Shown in pieces: positions 55,771-64,000 of a DNA stretch of 64,000 nucleotides. Source of the DNA: Clostridium saccharobutylicum DSM 13864. GTDB taxonomy: Bacteria; Bacillota; Clostridia; Clostridiales; Clostridiaceae. The notes under the pieces are model-generated. The model saw only the letters and a list, made by a program, of their open reading frames with translations. It ran no database searches and had not been told where the DNA came from. Position 1 is the first letter of the stretch; each line of letters opens with the position of its first letter. The position numbers and the translations under genes were made by a program. The stretch lies in NCBI RefSeq assembly GCF_000473995.1, contig NC_022571.1, positions 1,328,501 to 1,392,500 of the forward strand, in the 5' to 3' direction.

Positions 55771-58700
55771 GTTGAGAATTAAAGGCCTTAATAGTTTTGT
55801 TGAAGAACAAACTGTAGACTTTGAAAAGTTAACTGATAGAGGTCTTTTTGGTATATTTGGACCAACAGGAAGTGGAAAGTCCACTATTTTAGATGGTATA
55901 ACTTTAGCTTTGTATGGAGATGTTGCGAGAAAGAGCTCTAATTATATTAATACAAATTGCGATAGGTTAAATGTTAGTTTTGAGTTTCAAATATCTGGTG
56001 CAGAAGTTAAAAGATATATTGCAGAAAGAGAATTTAAAAGAAATAAGGAAGGTAATGCAATCTCAGGAAAGTGCAAAATAATTGATATAACTAATGTGGA
56101 AGAACAACAAGTTTTAGCTGATAAGGTGGGAACTGTGAATGACACAGTTAAGGAAATAATAGGACTTAATTTAGATGATTTTACAAGAACTGTTGTTTTA
56201 CCTCAAGGAAAATTTAGTGAATTTTTAAAACTTGAGGGTAAGGAAAGAAGAGAAATGCTTGAACGATTGTTCAATCTTCAAAAATATGGTGAAAATCTTT
56301 CTAAAAAATTAAATGGTCAAATTAGTAAAGAAAGAACTAATAATAATATATTAATTGGACAGCTTAGTGGATATGATGATGTAACTGTAGAGAAATTGAA
56401 TGAAAAGAAAGAAGAACTTAAGAATTCTAAAGAAACATTAGAAAGATTAAAGGAGTCATTGGAAGACATAGAAAAGCAATATAAAGAATCAGATGAACTT
56501 TGGAAGCTTAGTCTTGAATTTGATGAATATAAAAATAAAGAAGAAATATTGAAAGAAAAAGAAGAAGAGATAGCTCAATTTTTAGAGAAAATTAAATTAG
56601 GAGAAGCAGGAGAAAAAGTTATACCATACATAAATGCTTATGAAAATACGGTTAATGAATTTAATAATAATAAGGAAGAATTAAAAGCATTAAATCTAAC
56701 GATAAGCAAAATCATAGAAGAAAAAGAAAATATAGAAAAAACATGGATTAAGGCAAAAGAGGATAAGGAAAATAAACTTCCCCAATTGATATTGCATGAA
56801 CAAAAAGTACAGGATGCTATAGAAGAAGAAAAATTATTATATAAAATACAAAATGATATAAATTTATTAAACATAGAAATTCAAAAGTTAGAACATAGGA
56901 ATAAGGAAATTGAGATAAAACTTAAAAATATAGATGAAAGTATTGTTTCTAAAAATAATGAAATAAAAGAAGATGAAAAGACATATGAGAAATTAAGGCT
57001 TGATGAAAGTTTTAAGGAAAAAGTACAGCAAGGTATGATTGAGGAAGAAAAATACAATAACTTAAGCTTAATTATTAACAAAAATAAGGAAAAGAAAAAT
57101 TCAATAGTAAAAGAGAATGACAAAAATATAATTGATGGAAAAAAACTAAAAGCTAAACTTGAAGAAAAGAGTGAAATCTTAAAGGCTGAAAGTGAAAAAC
57201 TAAAGAATTTGATAGAAAGTTGTCCTGGAGAACAAAAAGATTTATTACAATTGCAAGAAGTATTAGTTATTAACAGAGATAAATGGAAAAATTATAATAA
57301 ATTAAATAAAGAAATAACCTCCGCACATGTTGAAATTAAAGATTTAGAGAATAGAATATTAGCAAAAAAACAAGAGTTAATTATAATAAATGAACAACTT
57401 AAAAAATTAAAAGATGAGCAGAAAATAGTTTTAAGAGAAAATCTAGCACAAAAGCTTAGAGAAGAGCTTAATGAAGGCGAAGAATGTCCAGTTTGTGGAT
57501 CGGTTCATCATTTTAAGGAAAATATAAAACCTATAGAAGTATCAAGTTTAAAATTAATAGAAGATGAGATAAATAATAAAGAATCTTTTATTAATAATAT
57601 TAATCATGATATAGCTAAGTATGAAAATAGTTTTGATAATTTTAATAATAAAATAAGACTAAATAAAGAAGAAATCGATAAGCTTGGAAGTGAATTCAAG
57701 GAAAATTCAACAGAAGAATTAGAAAGTAGATTTGAAAAATTAAAGAATTCACTAGAAATATATACAAAAGAAAAAGAAGATTTAGAGAGAAAAATCAATA
57801 AAATTAATAATGAAATAATAGCAGAAAGCGGAGAAATAAATGCTCTTAGAAAAGTTGTAATGGCAAGTACTAAGCAAATAAGTGAAATTGAAAAAGACAT
57901 TGATGATGATTTAAAGGAATTAGATTTAATACAAAATAAATTGGTGTTATTAAAAGATGAAATTAATGTTGATAATTTCAAGAAAAAAAATGATGAAATA
58001 AAAGAAAGTGAAAAACGTAGAGAAAGTATAGCTAATACGATAAAATGCAATAGAAAAAAATTAGAAGAACTAGATAAAATGAGAGTGAATTTTAACAATG
58101 AATTAACAGCTATAAAAGAACAATTGGCTAAAAATAATGCTAATCTTTATGGTTTTGAAAAGAATAAAGAAGAAAAAATTAAATTGATAAAAACAAAAGT
58201 TGGGGAAGAAAAAAACTTAAATCAATTATTGGCTGACCTTCAAAAAGAAATAAAATATATTAATGAAATTTTTGGCGATTGTGAAAATAATAAAACAAAA
58301 ATAGAAAAAGAATTTGAATCATGTAATGAGACATTGATAAAAACAAACAGTAAATGTGATGAACTTAATAAGAGAGTAAATGAAAATCATGCACAGTTGG
58401 AAATAGCTATAGATTCAGAAGGTTTTAAAACATTAGGGGAAGTTAAAAATAATATAATTGATAAGGTAGAACTTGATAAATATAAAGAAAAAGTAGAATT
58501 GTATAAGGATAGTTTATCTAAAATAAAAGGTGCACTTGAAAGTTTATCAAAAAAAATAGATGGAAGAAAAATAACAAAAGAGCAATATGAGGAAATAATG
58601 GCTATAAGACTTCAAAAGAATGAGGAATATAAGCAGCACAATGAAATTAAAATTAAACTTGAAGAAGAGGTCAAGGGAATAAAAGCTAAAGTTGAAGAGT

Positions 58701-59251
58701 TAAAAGAACTTTTAGACAAAAAGAAAAGTTTAGACCATAAATTAGCGCTGTTAAATGATTTAGAAAAATTATTTAAGGGAAAGAAATTTGTTGAGTTTGT
58801 GGCATCACATCAATTAAAATATGTTTCGTTAGAAGCATCCAAGAGATTAAAAGAAATAACACATGGTAATTATGGATTGGAAGTAGATGAAAATGGAAAA
58901 TTTATAATTAGAGATTATAAAAATGGTGGAGCTGCAAGAGATGCATCAACACTTTCTGGAGGGGAAACATTCTTAGCATCGTTATCTCTAGCATTATCAT
59001 TATCAGCACAAATTCAGCTAAAAGGAACTGCACCATTGGAATTGTTCTTCTTAGACGAGGGTTTTGGAACGTTGGATGACGAGTTGCTAGATGTGGTTAT
59101 GAGTTCGCTAGAAAAAATTCATAATGATAAATTAAAGGTTGGAATAATAAGTCATGTTGAAAGTATAAAAAATAGAATTCCAGTTAAGCTTTTAATTACG
59201 CCAGCGGAATGTGGAATTGGAGGAAGTAGAGTTAAAATTGAAAGAAGCTAG
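55757..59251 (+). CDS. sbcC: Exonuclease SbcC (Rad50-type ATPase)
   Basis: A 1164-residue SMC-like ATPase. Walker A GPTGSGKST is at 35-43 and the Q-loop region is VVLPQGKFSEFL. Two long antiparallel coiled coils flank the zinc hook ECPVCGS (about 575-581). The C-terminal lobe holds the signature TLSGGETFLASL and Walker B ELFFLDEGFGTLDD. It tethers and processes DNA ends with SbcD. Its ATG follows GAGGAGAG inside the end of sbcD. Its presence is relevant to the many long DNA palindromes in the window, because SbcCD is known to cut such hairpins. Confidence 0.95.
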   Translation: MKPIKLRIKGLNSFVEEQTVDFEKLTDRGLFGIFGPTGSGKSTILDGITLALYGDVARKSSNYINTNCDRLNVSFEFQISGAEVKRYIAEREFKRNKEGNAISGKCKIIDITNVEEQQVLADKVGTVNDTVKEIIGLNLDDFTRTVVLPQGKFSEFLKLEGKERREMLERLFNLQKYGENLSKKLNGQISKERTNNNILIGQLSGYDDVTVEKLNEKKEELKNSKETLERLKESLEDIEKQYKESDELWKLSLEFDEYKNKEEILKEKEEEIAQFLEKIKLGEAGEKVIPYINAYENTVNEFNNNKEELKALNLTISKIIEEKENIEKTWIKAKEDKENKLPQLILHEQKVQDAIEEEKLLYKIQNDINLLNIEIQKLEHRNKEIEIKLKNIDESIVSKNNEIKEDEKTYEKLRLDESFKEKVQQGMIEEEKYNNLSLIINKNKEKKNSIVKENDKNIIDGKKLKAKLEEKSEILKAESEKLKNLIESCPGEQKDLLQLQEVLVINRDKWKNYNKLNKEITSAHVEIKDLENRILAKKQELIIINEQLKKLKDEQKIVLRENLAQKLREELNEGEECPVCGSVHHFKENIKPIEVSSLKLIEDEINNKESFINNINHDIAKYENSFDNFNNKIRLNKEEIDKLGSEFKENSTEELESRFEKLKNSLEIYTKEKEDLERKINKINNEIIAESGEINALRKVVMASTKQISEIEKDIDDDLKELDLIQNKLVLLKDEINVDNFKKKNDEIKESEKRRESIANTIKCNRKKLEELDKMRVNFNNELTAIKEQLAKNNANLYGFEKNKEEKIKLIKTKVGEEKNLNQLLADLQKEIKYINEIFGDCENNKTKIEKEFESCNETLIKTNSKCDELNKRVNENHAQLEIAIDSEGFKTLGEVKNNIIDKVELDKYKEKVELYKDSLSKIKGALESLSKKIDGRKITKEQYEEIMAIRLQKNEEYKQHNEIKIKLEEEVKGIKAKVEELKELLDKKKSLDHKLALLNDLEKLFKGKKFVEFVASHQLKYVSLEASKRLKEITHGNYGLEVDENGKFIIRDYKNGGAARDASTLSGGETFLASLSLALSLSAQIQLKGTAPLELFFLDEGFGTLDDELLDVVMSSLEKIHNDKLKVGIISHVESIKNRIPVKLLITPAECGIGGSRVKIERS

Positions 59252-59349
59252 ATAAATGGAAGAAAATAAATGATAAGAAGGATACAAACGTATATTAAAG
59301 AAATTCTGTTTAATAATTGGATTTGGATAAAAGTGGTATAATGGTTATA

Positions 59350-59497
59350 TGAGGCATACTCAAAAATAACAAGTCACATTGTAGTTTGTTTTTAAGTCAT
59401 ACTTAATCGTATGTTTTCTCAACAAATTACTATTAGTTTGCTTTTGTCGTGAACAAAAATACATATCGTGCATTGACTTGTTATTTTATATGCTAAA
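59350..59497. repeat. Hairpin repeat copy 15 (diverged)
   Basis: The left arm TGAGGCATACTCAAAAATAACAAGTC pairs with the right arm GACTTGTTATTTTATATGCTAAAA. The interior has CTATTAG and AAGTCATACTTAATCG, a decayed core. Confidence 0.75.
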
Positions 59498-59529
59498 AAA
59501 CAAAATTCAATATATTAGAGGCGAGATAA

Positions 59530-59655
59530 ATGTTTAAATGTAAAGCTAAGTTGATTTTAACGTTTAATAATTCTTTGAGTGGAATCAATTTTAGTACAAC
59601 TGCTTGCATTAAAAATTATACAAGCAGTTCATCTATGTATTTTGCTCCTACGTGA
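59530..59655 (+). CDS. Possible 41-codon small protein before ctc
   Basis: ATG 59530 follows AGAGGCGAG and opens 41 codons (starts MFKCKAKLILTFNNSLSGIN, ends YFAPT), rich in Ser, Thr and Asn. A perfect 9-bp inverted repeat AACTGCTTG...CAAGCAGTT (59598-59629) lies inside the frame. It could be a leader peptide, a small gene or chance. I recognise no family. Confidence 0.25.
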   Translation: MFKCKAKLILTFNNSLSGINFSTTACIKNYTSSSSMYFAPT

Positions 59656-59728
59656 ACAAAGAATCCTAAAAAATGGACAAGTTAAAAATTAATAAATTAA
59701 GAGAATAATTTTTAGGAGGATGTTTACT

Positions 59729-60307
59729 ATGGAAGCATTAAATTTAAGTAAAAGAATGAAAACAATTTGTCACGGAACTAGAAAAGAAAGAAGAAATGGA
59801 AAGATTCCAGGAATAATATACGGAAAAGAAATTGGAAATGAAATGTTTGAAGTAGATTCATTGGAACTACAAAAAGAACTTACAGCTACTGGGGAACATG
59901 GTGTAATAACTTTTAACATGGATGGAAAGAAAGGTACAGCTGTAATTAAAGAAGTACAAAAAAGTCCAGTTGAACATAAGATAATACATCTTGACTTAGA
60001 AGAAATTGCCGCAAATGCTAAAATGCATACTGATGTATCAATTAAAATTATTGGTAAGGGTCTTCTAGAAAGCAAGGGACTAGTATGGCAAACACAAAGA
60101 GATTTAGTTAAAGTATCATGTATAGCAAAGGATTTACCAAAGGATATAGAACTTGACATTTCAAATGGGGGTGCAGGAACTGTATATACATTTAAGGATT
60201 TAAATATGGGGAAGAATGTATCAATTGTTGATGATATTTCAACTGTCATTGGATCAATAAGTGAAGAAGAAAGAGTACAAGAAGAAGAAGAAGAGACTGA
60301 AGAATAG
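59729..60307 (+). CDS. ctc: Ribosomal protein L25/Ctc, copy 1
   Basis: A 192-residue protein of the long TL5/Ctc type: an N-terminal 5S rRNA-binding L25 domain (RKERRNGKIPGIIYGKEIG, EHGVITFN, KSPVEHKIIHLDLEEI) and a C-terminal beta domain with an acidic tail (QEEEEETEE). It binds 5S rRNA in the large subunit and is stress-linked in Bacillus. The better start is ATG 59729, because the ATG at 59720 directly abuts the AGGAGG site. A strong terminator follows, then a second L25 gene. Confidence 0.92.
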   Translation: MEALNLSKRMKTICHGTRKERRNGKIPGIIYGKEIGNEMFEVDSLELQKELTATGEHGVITFNMDGKKGTAVIKEVQKSPVEHKIIHLDLEEIAANAKMHTDVSIKIIGKGLLESKGLVWQTQRDLVKVSCIAKDLPKDIELDISNGGAGTVYTFKDLNMGKNVSIVDDISTVIGSISEEERVQEEEEETEE

Positions 60308-60341
60308 ATATTGGGATTAATTTTTGAATAAGAAAAAATAT

Positions 60342-60399
60342 ATAAGTCATTGTTTTAATGTTACGTATTCACTAGCATTAAAACAATGACTTATTTTTT
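60342..60399 (+). terminator. Terminator between the two ctc genes
   Basis: A perfect 19-bp stem, ATAAGTCATTGTTTTAATG with its complement (60342-60360/60376-60394), and then a T run. The following 280 bases up to the next gene are AT-rich with no other feature. Confidence 0.9.
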
Positions 60400-60680
60400 A
60401 ATAACATGTTTCAATATTAGTTTTTATATGATTTATTTAAAATTACTGTTCTATATGTGAATAAAATTACCTTAAATGAGAAATAATTAAAAAATAATGA
60501 CTTAATTATTAAAAACGATATTAAATAATAAGTGTGCATGCTTTTTTTATTTAATGCCATTTTTGAATATACATCAATCTAATATTTTGATGTAATTATA
60601 TTTATTAATAATGTGTTAAAGATATAGATAGCATTTTGACTTCTTGTTTTATATCGGCGAAATTTAAGGAGGATAAATAA

Positions 60681-61262
60681 ATGGAACAATTAACTTTAAA
60701 TAAAAGAATAAATAATGCAGCTCATTCAGCTAGAAGAAAAAGAAGAGAAGGAAAGATTCCAGGTGTCGTTTATGGTAAGAAATTAGGAAGTTTGATGTTT
60801 GAAATAGGTGCGATGGAATTGGATAAAGAGCTTTCAATAACAGGTGAACATGGAGTTGTAAACTTTGACTTAAATGGGTATAATGGAACAGCTATAATAA
60901 AAGATATTCAAAAGGATCCAGTAACTCATAAAGTTATGCATATTGATTTAGAAGAAATCAATAGAAATGGAAATATTGAGGCAGAAGTGCCAATTAAATT
61001 TGAGGGTAAAGAATTCTTAAGCACAAAAGGCATAGTTTTACAAGCACAAAAGAATTCTGTAAAAGTATCATGCAAACCAGAAGATTTACCAAAGTCTATA
61101 GAGGTTGATGTTTCAAAAGCTAAAATAGGTAGTGTGTATAAGTTAAGTGATTTAGAAGTTGGAAGTGAAATATCAATTGTAGATGACTTAAAAACTGTGT
61201 TTGCTTCTGTATCTATCCAACAATTTGAACCAGGTGAAGATGAAGAAGAATCACAGTCTTAA
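60681..61262 (+). CDS. ctc: Ribosomal protein L25/Ctc, copy 2
   Basis: A 193-residue paralogue of the preceding gene with the same two domains (RKRREGKIPGVVYGKKLG, GEHGVVNFD, DPVTHKVMHIDLEEI) and a shorter acidic tail. It has its own AAGGAGG and is separated from copy 1 by a terminator, so the two can be expressed under different conditions. Two L25 genes side by side are unusual; they may be exchanged in the ribosome, or one may have another role. Confidence 0.92.
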   Translation: MEQLTLNKRINNAAHSARRKRREGKIPGVVYGKKLGSLMFEIGAMELDKELSITGEHGVVNFDLNGYNGTAIIKDIQKDPVTHKVMHIDLEEINRNGNIEAEVPIKFEGKEFLSTKGIVLQAQKNSVKVSCKPEDLPKSIEVDVSKAKIGSVYKLSDLEVGSEISIVDDLKTVFASVSIQQFEPGEDEEESQS

Positions 61263-61284
61263 TAATAAATTAATACATTTAAAT

Positions 61285-61321
61285 TTAAGGCATATTAAAA
61301 AATTATTTTAATATGCCTTAA
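61285..61321. repeat. Hairpin repeat copy 16 (minimal perfect palindrome)
   Basis: TTAAGGCATATTAAAA and TTTTAATATGCCTTAA pair perfectly around AATTA. This is the outer end of the repeat family closed on itself without core, 23 nt after the ctc2 stop, where it may serve as terminator. The remaining gap to 61578 is AT-rich and without a gene. Confidence 0.75.
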
Positions 61322-61577
61322 TTATAATAAATAAAAAATATAATATTAATTAATTTTATATTATAATGTCTAAAAGGCTGTTTTGTTAAGGCTATATTTA
61401 GTATAATTTAGTAGAATAAATGTGGATTTTAAATTTACTTAATATTTTAATCATTAATATTAAACAGTATTTTAACTAAATATTAAAAAGTTGAGATTAA
61501 AACCTAATTAGACTATTTTTTATTATCGGTAAATATTGTATAATAATAAATGAGAAAAAATGGGGAGGGAATAAAAC

Positions 61578-63305
61578 ATGAATTACAAAGAAAAATATAA
61601 CACGTGGATTAACTCAGAGATTATTAATGAGGAAACAAAAAACGAGTTGAAAAATATCTGTGATGAAAAAGAAATTGAGGATAGATTTTATCAAGACTTG
61701 GATTTTGGTACTGGTGGATTAAGAGGAGTAATTGGAGCAGGTACTAATAGAATGAATATATATACTGTTGCAAAGGCTACACAAGGATTTGCAAATTATT
61801 TAAATAATAGATTCAAAGAACCTTCAGTTGCAATTGCATATGATTCAAGAAATATGTCTAAGGAATTTGCAAAATCTGCAGCTCTTAACTTATGTGCAAA
61901 TAATATAAAAGTATATTTATATGAAAGTTTAAGACCAACACCAGTTTTATCATTTACTGTAAGAGAATTAAAATGTAGTGGTGGTATAGTAATTACTGCT
62001 TCACATAATCCAAAGATATATAATGGATATAAGGTATATGATGAATTTGGTGGACAAGTAACAGATGAAAAAGCTAAATTAATTATTGATTCTGTTAATG
62101 CAGTAGATGATTTTTCACAAATTAAAAATATAGATGAAGAAACTGCGGTACAAAAAGGATTATTAAACTATATTGGAGAAAATGTAGATAATGTTTATTA
62201 TGAAAAAGTTAAAGGATTATCTATAAGAACAGATTTAGTTAAGGAAAAGGCAAGTGCATTAAATGTTATATATACTCCAATTCATGGTTCAGGAAATGTT
62301 CCAGTGAGAAGTGTACTTAAACAATTAGGATATAGTAATGTCAAAGTAGTTAAAGAACAAGAAGCTCCAGATGGTAACTTCCCAACAGCATCTTATCCTA
62401 ATCCAGAAAATCCAGATGTATTTAAATTAGCACTTCATATGGCTAAAACTGAAAATCCAGATATAATTTTTGGTACAGATCCAGATTGTGATAGAATTGG
62501 TGTTGTAGTTAAAGATAGTACTGGGGAATATAAAGTTTTAACAGGAAACCAAACAGGTTTACTTTTAACTCATTATGTATTAAGTTCTTTAAAGGAAACT
62601 AACAAATTACCAAAGAATGGAGTTGTTATAAAAACAATTGTAACAACAGAAGGTGCTAGAAGTATAGCAGAAGATTTTGATATAGAACTTATAGATGTAT
62701 TAACAGGATTTAAATATATAGGCGAGAAGATTAGACAATTTGAAGATTCAGGGAATAAAACTTATTTATTTGGATTCGAAGAAAGTTATGGATATCTTGC
62801 AGGAAACTTTGTAAGAGATAAGGATGCTGTAATTGCTTCAATGTTAGTGTGTGAAATGGCTCTTTATTATAAGCAACAAGGCAAGAGTCTTTATGATGCA
62901 CTAATTGAATTATATGAGAAGTATGGATACTTTAAAGAAACTCTAGTGTCATTAGAACTAAAAGGTAAGGAAGGACAAGAAAAGATATCAGCTTGTATAG
63001 AAGCTTTAAGAAATAATCCAATTAGTAAGGTTGATAATATAGATATAATCAAAAGATTAGATTATAAGTTAAGTACTGAAGAAGATATTGTTAATAATGT
63101 TAAATCTACTATTGAATTACCTAAGTCTAATGTATTAAAGTATATATTAGAAAATGGTTCATATTTTGTAGTAAGACCATCAGGAACAGAACCAAAGATG
63201 AAGATTTATTTAGCTGTAAAGAGTGATAGCTTAGAAAATGCAGAAAAAGATATTACACGATTTAAAGAAAAAGTAATGGAAATAATTAATGATAAATTAA
63301 ATTAA
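61578..63305 (+). CDS. Phosphoglucomutase/phosphomannomutase
   Basis: A 575-residue alpha-D-phosphohexomutase. Domain 1 has the phospho-serine loop TASHNPKIYNG with Ser142, domain 2 the metal loop GTDPDCDRIG, domain 3 the sugar-binding GFEESYGYLAG and domain 4 the phosphate-binding RPSGTEPKMKIY. The length and the N-terminal FGTGGLRGVIG fit the PgcA type of Firmicutes, which interconverts glucose 6- and 1-phosphate for UDP-glucose and polysaccharide synthesis. GGGGAGGG precedes the ATG; monocistronic. Confidence 0.95.
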   Translation: MNYKEKYNTWINSEIINEETKNELKNICDEKEIEDRFYQDLDFGTGGLRGVIGAGTNRMNIYTVAKATQGFANYLNNRFKEPSVAIAYDSRNMSKEFAKSAALNLCANNIKVYLYESLRPTPVLSFTVRELKCSGGIVITASHNPKIYNGYKVYDEFGGQVTDEKAKLIIDSVNAVDDFSQIKNIDEETAVQKGLLNYIGENVDNVYYEKVKGLSIRTDLVKEKASALNVIYTPIHGSGNVPVRSVLKQLGYSNVKVVKEQEAPDGNFPTASYPNPENPDVFKLALHMAKTENPDIIFGTDPDCDRIGVVVKDSTGEYKVLTGNQTGLLLTHYVLSSLKETNKLPKNGVVIKTIVTTEGARSIAEDFDIELIDVLTGFKYIGEKIRQFEDSGNKTYLFGFEESYGYLAGNFVRDKDAVIASMLVCEMALYYKQQGKSLYDALIELYEKYGYFKETLVSLELKGKEGQEKISACIEALRNNPISKVDNIDIIKRLDYKLSTEEDIVNNVKSTIELPKSNVLKYILENGSYFVVRPSGTEPKMKIYLAVKSDSLENAEKDITRFKEKVMEIINDKLN

Positions 63306-63319
63306 TTTAATTTCTATAT

Positions 63320-63356
63320 AAATTGCTATCATCTAAAAGATGATAGCAATTTCTTT
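63320..63356 (+). terminator. Terminator after the phosphohexomutase gene
   Basis: AAATTGCTATCATC (63320-63333) pairs perfectly with GATGATAGCAATTT (63339-63352), followed by CTTT. Confidence 0.85.
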
Positions 63357-63494
63357 ACAATATGGGAATTTATTTATCCTTTGTTTTTTATATGATAAAA
63401 TATATTAAAGATTGTTATTAATGAATACTTATGAAATTTATGCTCAACAATTACTATTATAAAGTGTATAATTGATAAGTATTGATAATGACAA

Positions 63495-63655
63495 TTAGGA
63501 ACATGAAATAAAATAATGAGTTAAGATGCAATGTATATTTTACATGAAATAATTGTGAGGATTTATCTCATAGTTAGCTATTGTGTGAGCATGGTGAAGA
63601 AGTATCATGTAAAATAGACTATTATATTGATTTGTTATTTTTAAAAATATGACTT
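63495..63655. repeat. Hairpin repeat copy 17 (same subfamily as copy 12)
   Basis: The left side TTAGGAACATGAAATAAAATAA...GATGCAATGTATATTTTACATG pairs in part with CATGTAAAATAGACTATTATATTG and TTTGTTATTTTT on the right. The core includes CTCATAGTTAGCTATT. It fills the gap before the last gene. Confidence 0.6.
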
Positions 63656-63671
63656 AAACAAGAGGTGCATA

Positions 63672-64000
63672 ATGAGTAATTATAAGACAATGTATAAAGA
63701 TAAATTAAGTAAAATGCTATTTTTAGAAATGAATTTGGATGGGTTCAAAAGGAGTGTTAATATTCCAGAGTATGTAGAGTTTAAAAATAAGGATTTATAT
63801 ATGCCTATAAGTGCTGAATATGTAGCATCTAATGCAAATGATGAAATTAAGATACATAATTTACCTATATACTATTTTATAGAAGGAATGTTTATTGCTT
63901 TTGGGGCGGATAAAAATATTAGATATAATGATGATTATGGAATGATATTATCTTATATTCCAGAGTCCGAAGAATGTGTAAAAAGCCTAATTGCAGATAG
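63672..64000 (+). CDS. Unknown protein, 3' end outside the window
   Basis: ATG 63672 follows AGAGGTG and the frame stays open to the window edge, giving 109 codons. The visible part starts MSNYKTMYKDKLSKMLFLEM and continues with no signal peptide or membrane helix. I recognise no motif. Its promoter is probably behind the repeat copy that precedes it. Confidence 0.75.
   Translation, partial: MSNYKTMYKDKLSKMLFLEMNLDGFKRSVNIPEYVEFKNKDLYMPISAEYVASNANDEIKIHNLPIYYFIEGMFIAFGADKNIRYNDDYGMILSYIPESEECVKSLIAD

Noticed and set aside
57604..58098. 164-codon minus-strand frame
   Set aside because: Antisense of the sbcC coiled coil with the same biased composition.
5545..63655. CRISPR array
   Set aside because: The repeats are widely scattered, variable and palindromic, with no regular spacers and no cas genes.

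Overview
The window is AT-rich Firmicute DNA. Its gene repertoire and codon usage fit Clostridium sensu stricto, most like the solvent-forming C. beijerinckii group; that placement is inferred from gene content and was not tested by database search. Most genes are housekeeping or metabolic and have clear Shine-Dalgarno sites.

Layout. Bases 1-2518 look like the end of an integrated element: a truncated unknown gene, an HNH nuclease, a protein with two DNA-binding modules, and then a 3' tRNA fragment ending in CCA that looks like an attachment site. Next come a TetR regulator divergent from a CocE-type hydrolase, two tandem YhgE/Pip membrane proteins of equal length, and two overlapping membrane histidine kinases with no response regulator. 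These are followed by TspO, topoisomerase III, an RlmA-type rRNA methyltransferase, a chemotaxis receptor, an ammonium transporter behind a structured terminator leader, an SsuABC/TauABC-like importer, LrgAB and YitT. A minus-strand flavoprotein and a D,D-carboxypeptidase, then a polysaccharide deacetylase, lead to the inositol region.

Inositol region (31.9-42.5 kb). A DeoR-type IolR gene is divergent from an operon of iron-dependent alcohol dehydrogenase, iolJ, iolC, iolB, iolD, iolG and iolE, followed by the transporter iolT. Together these convert myo-inositol to DHAP plus malonate semialdehyde. No iolA is present; the alcohol dehydrogenase may reduce the semialdehyde instead. Three tandem 11-bp repeats just after a strong promoter fit the known IolR operator consensus.

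Right part. murT-gatD (peptidoglycan amidation, minus strand), a ZapA domain carrying a very long coiled coil, a U32 peptidase/RlhA-like protein, mutS2, a DUF523 protein, a divergent class I isoprenoid-synthase-fold protein, sbcDC, two tandem L25/Ctc genes, a phosphohexomutase, and the start of an unknown gene.

The most unusual feature is an interspersed family of about 17 intergenic hairpin elements, full-length copies being about 130-205 nt. Their ends read TTAAGGCACATGAAAA...TTTTCATGTGCCTAA, their arms differ from copy to copy yet stay self-complementary, and they share a core. Several begin exactly at a stop codon, one supplies the last seven codons of a gene, and several lie between genes of an operon. 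They look like MITEs or intercistronic RNA hairpins.
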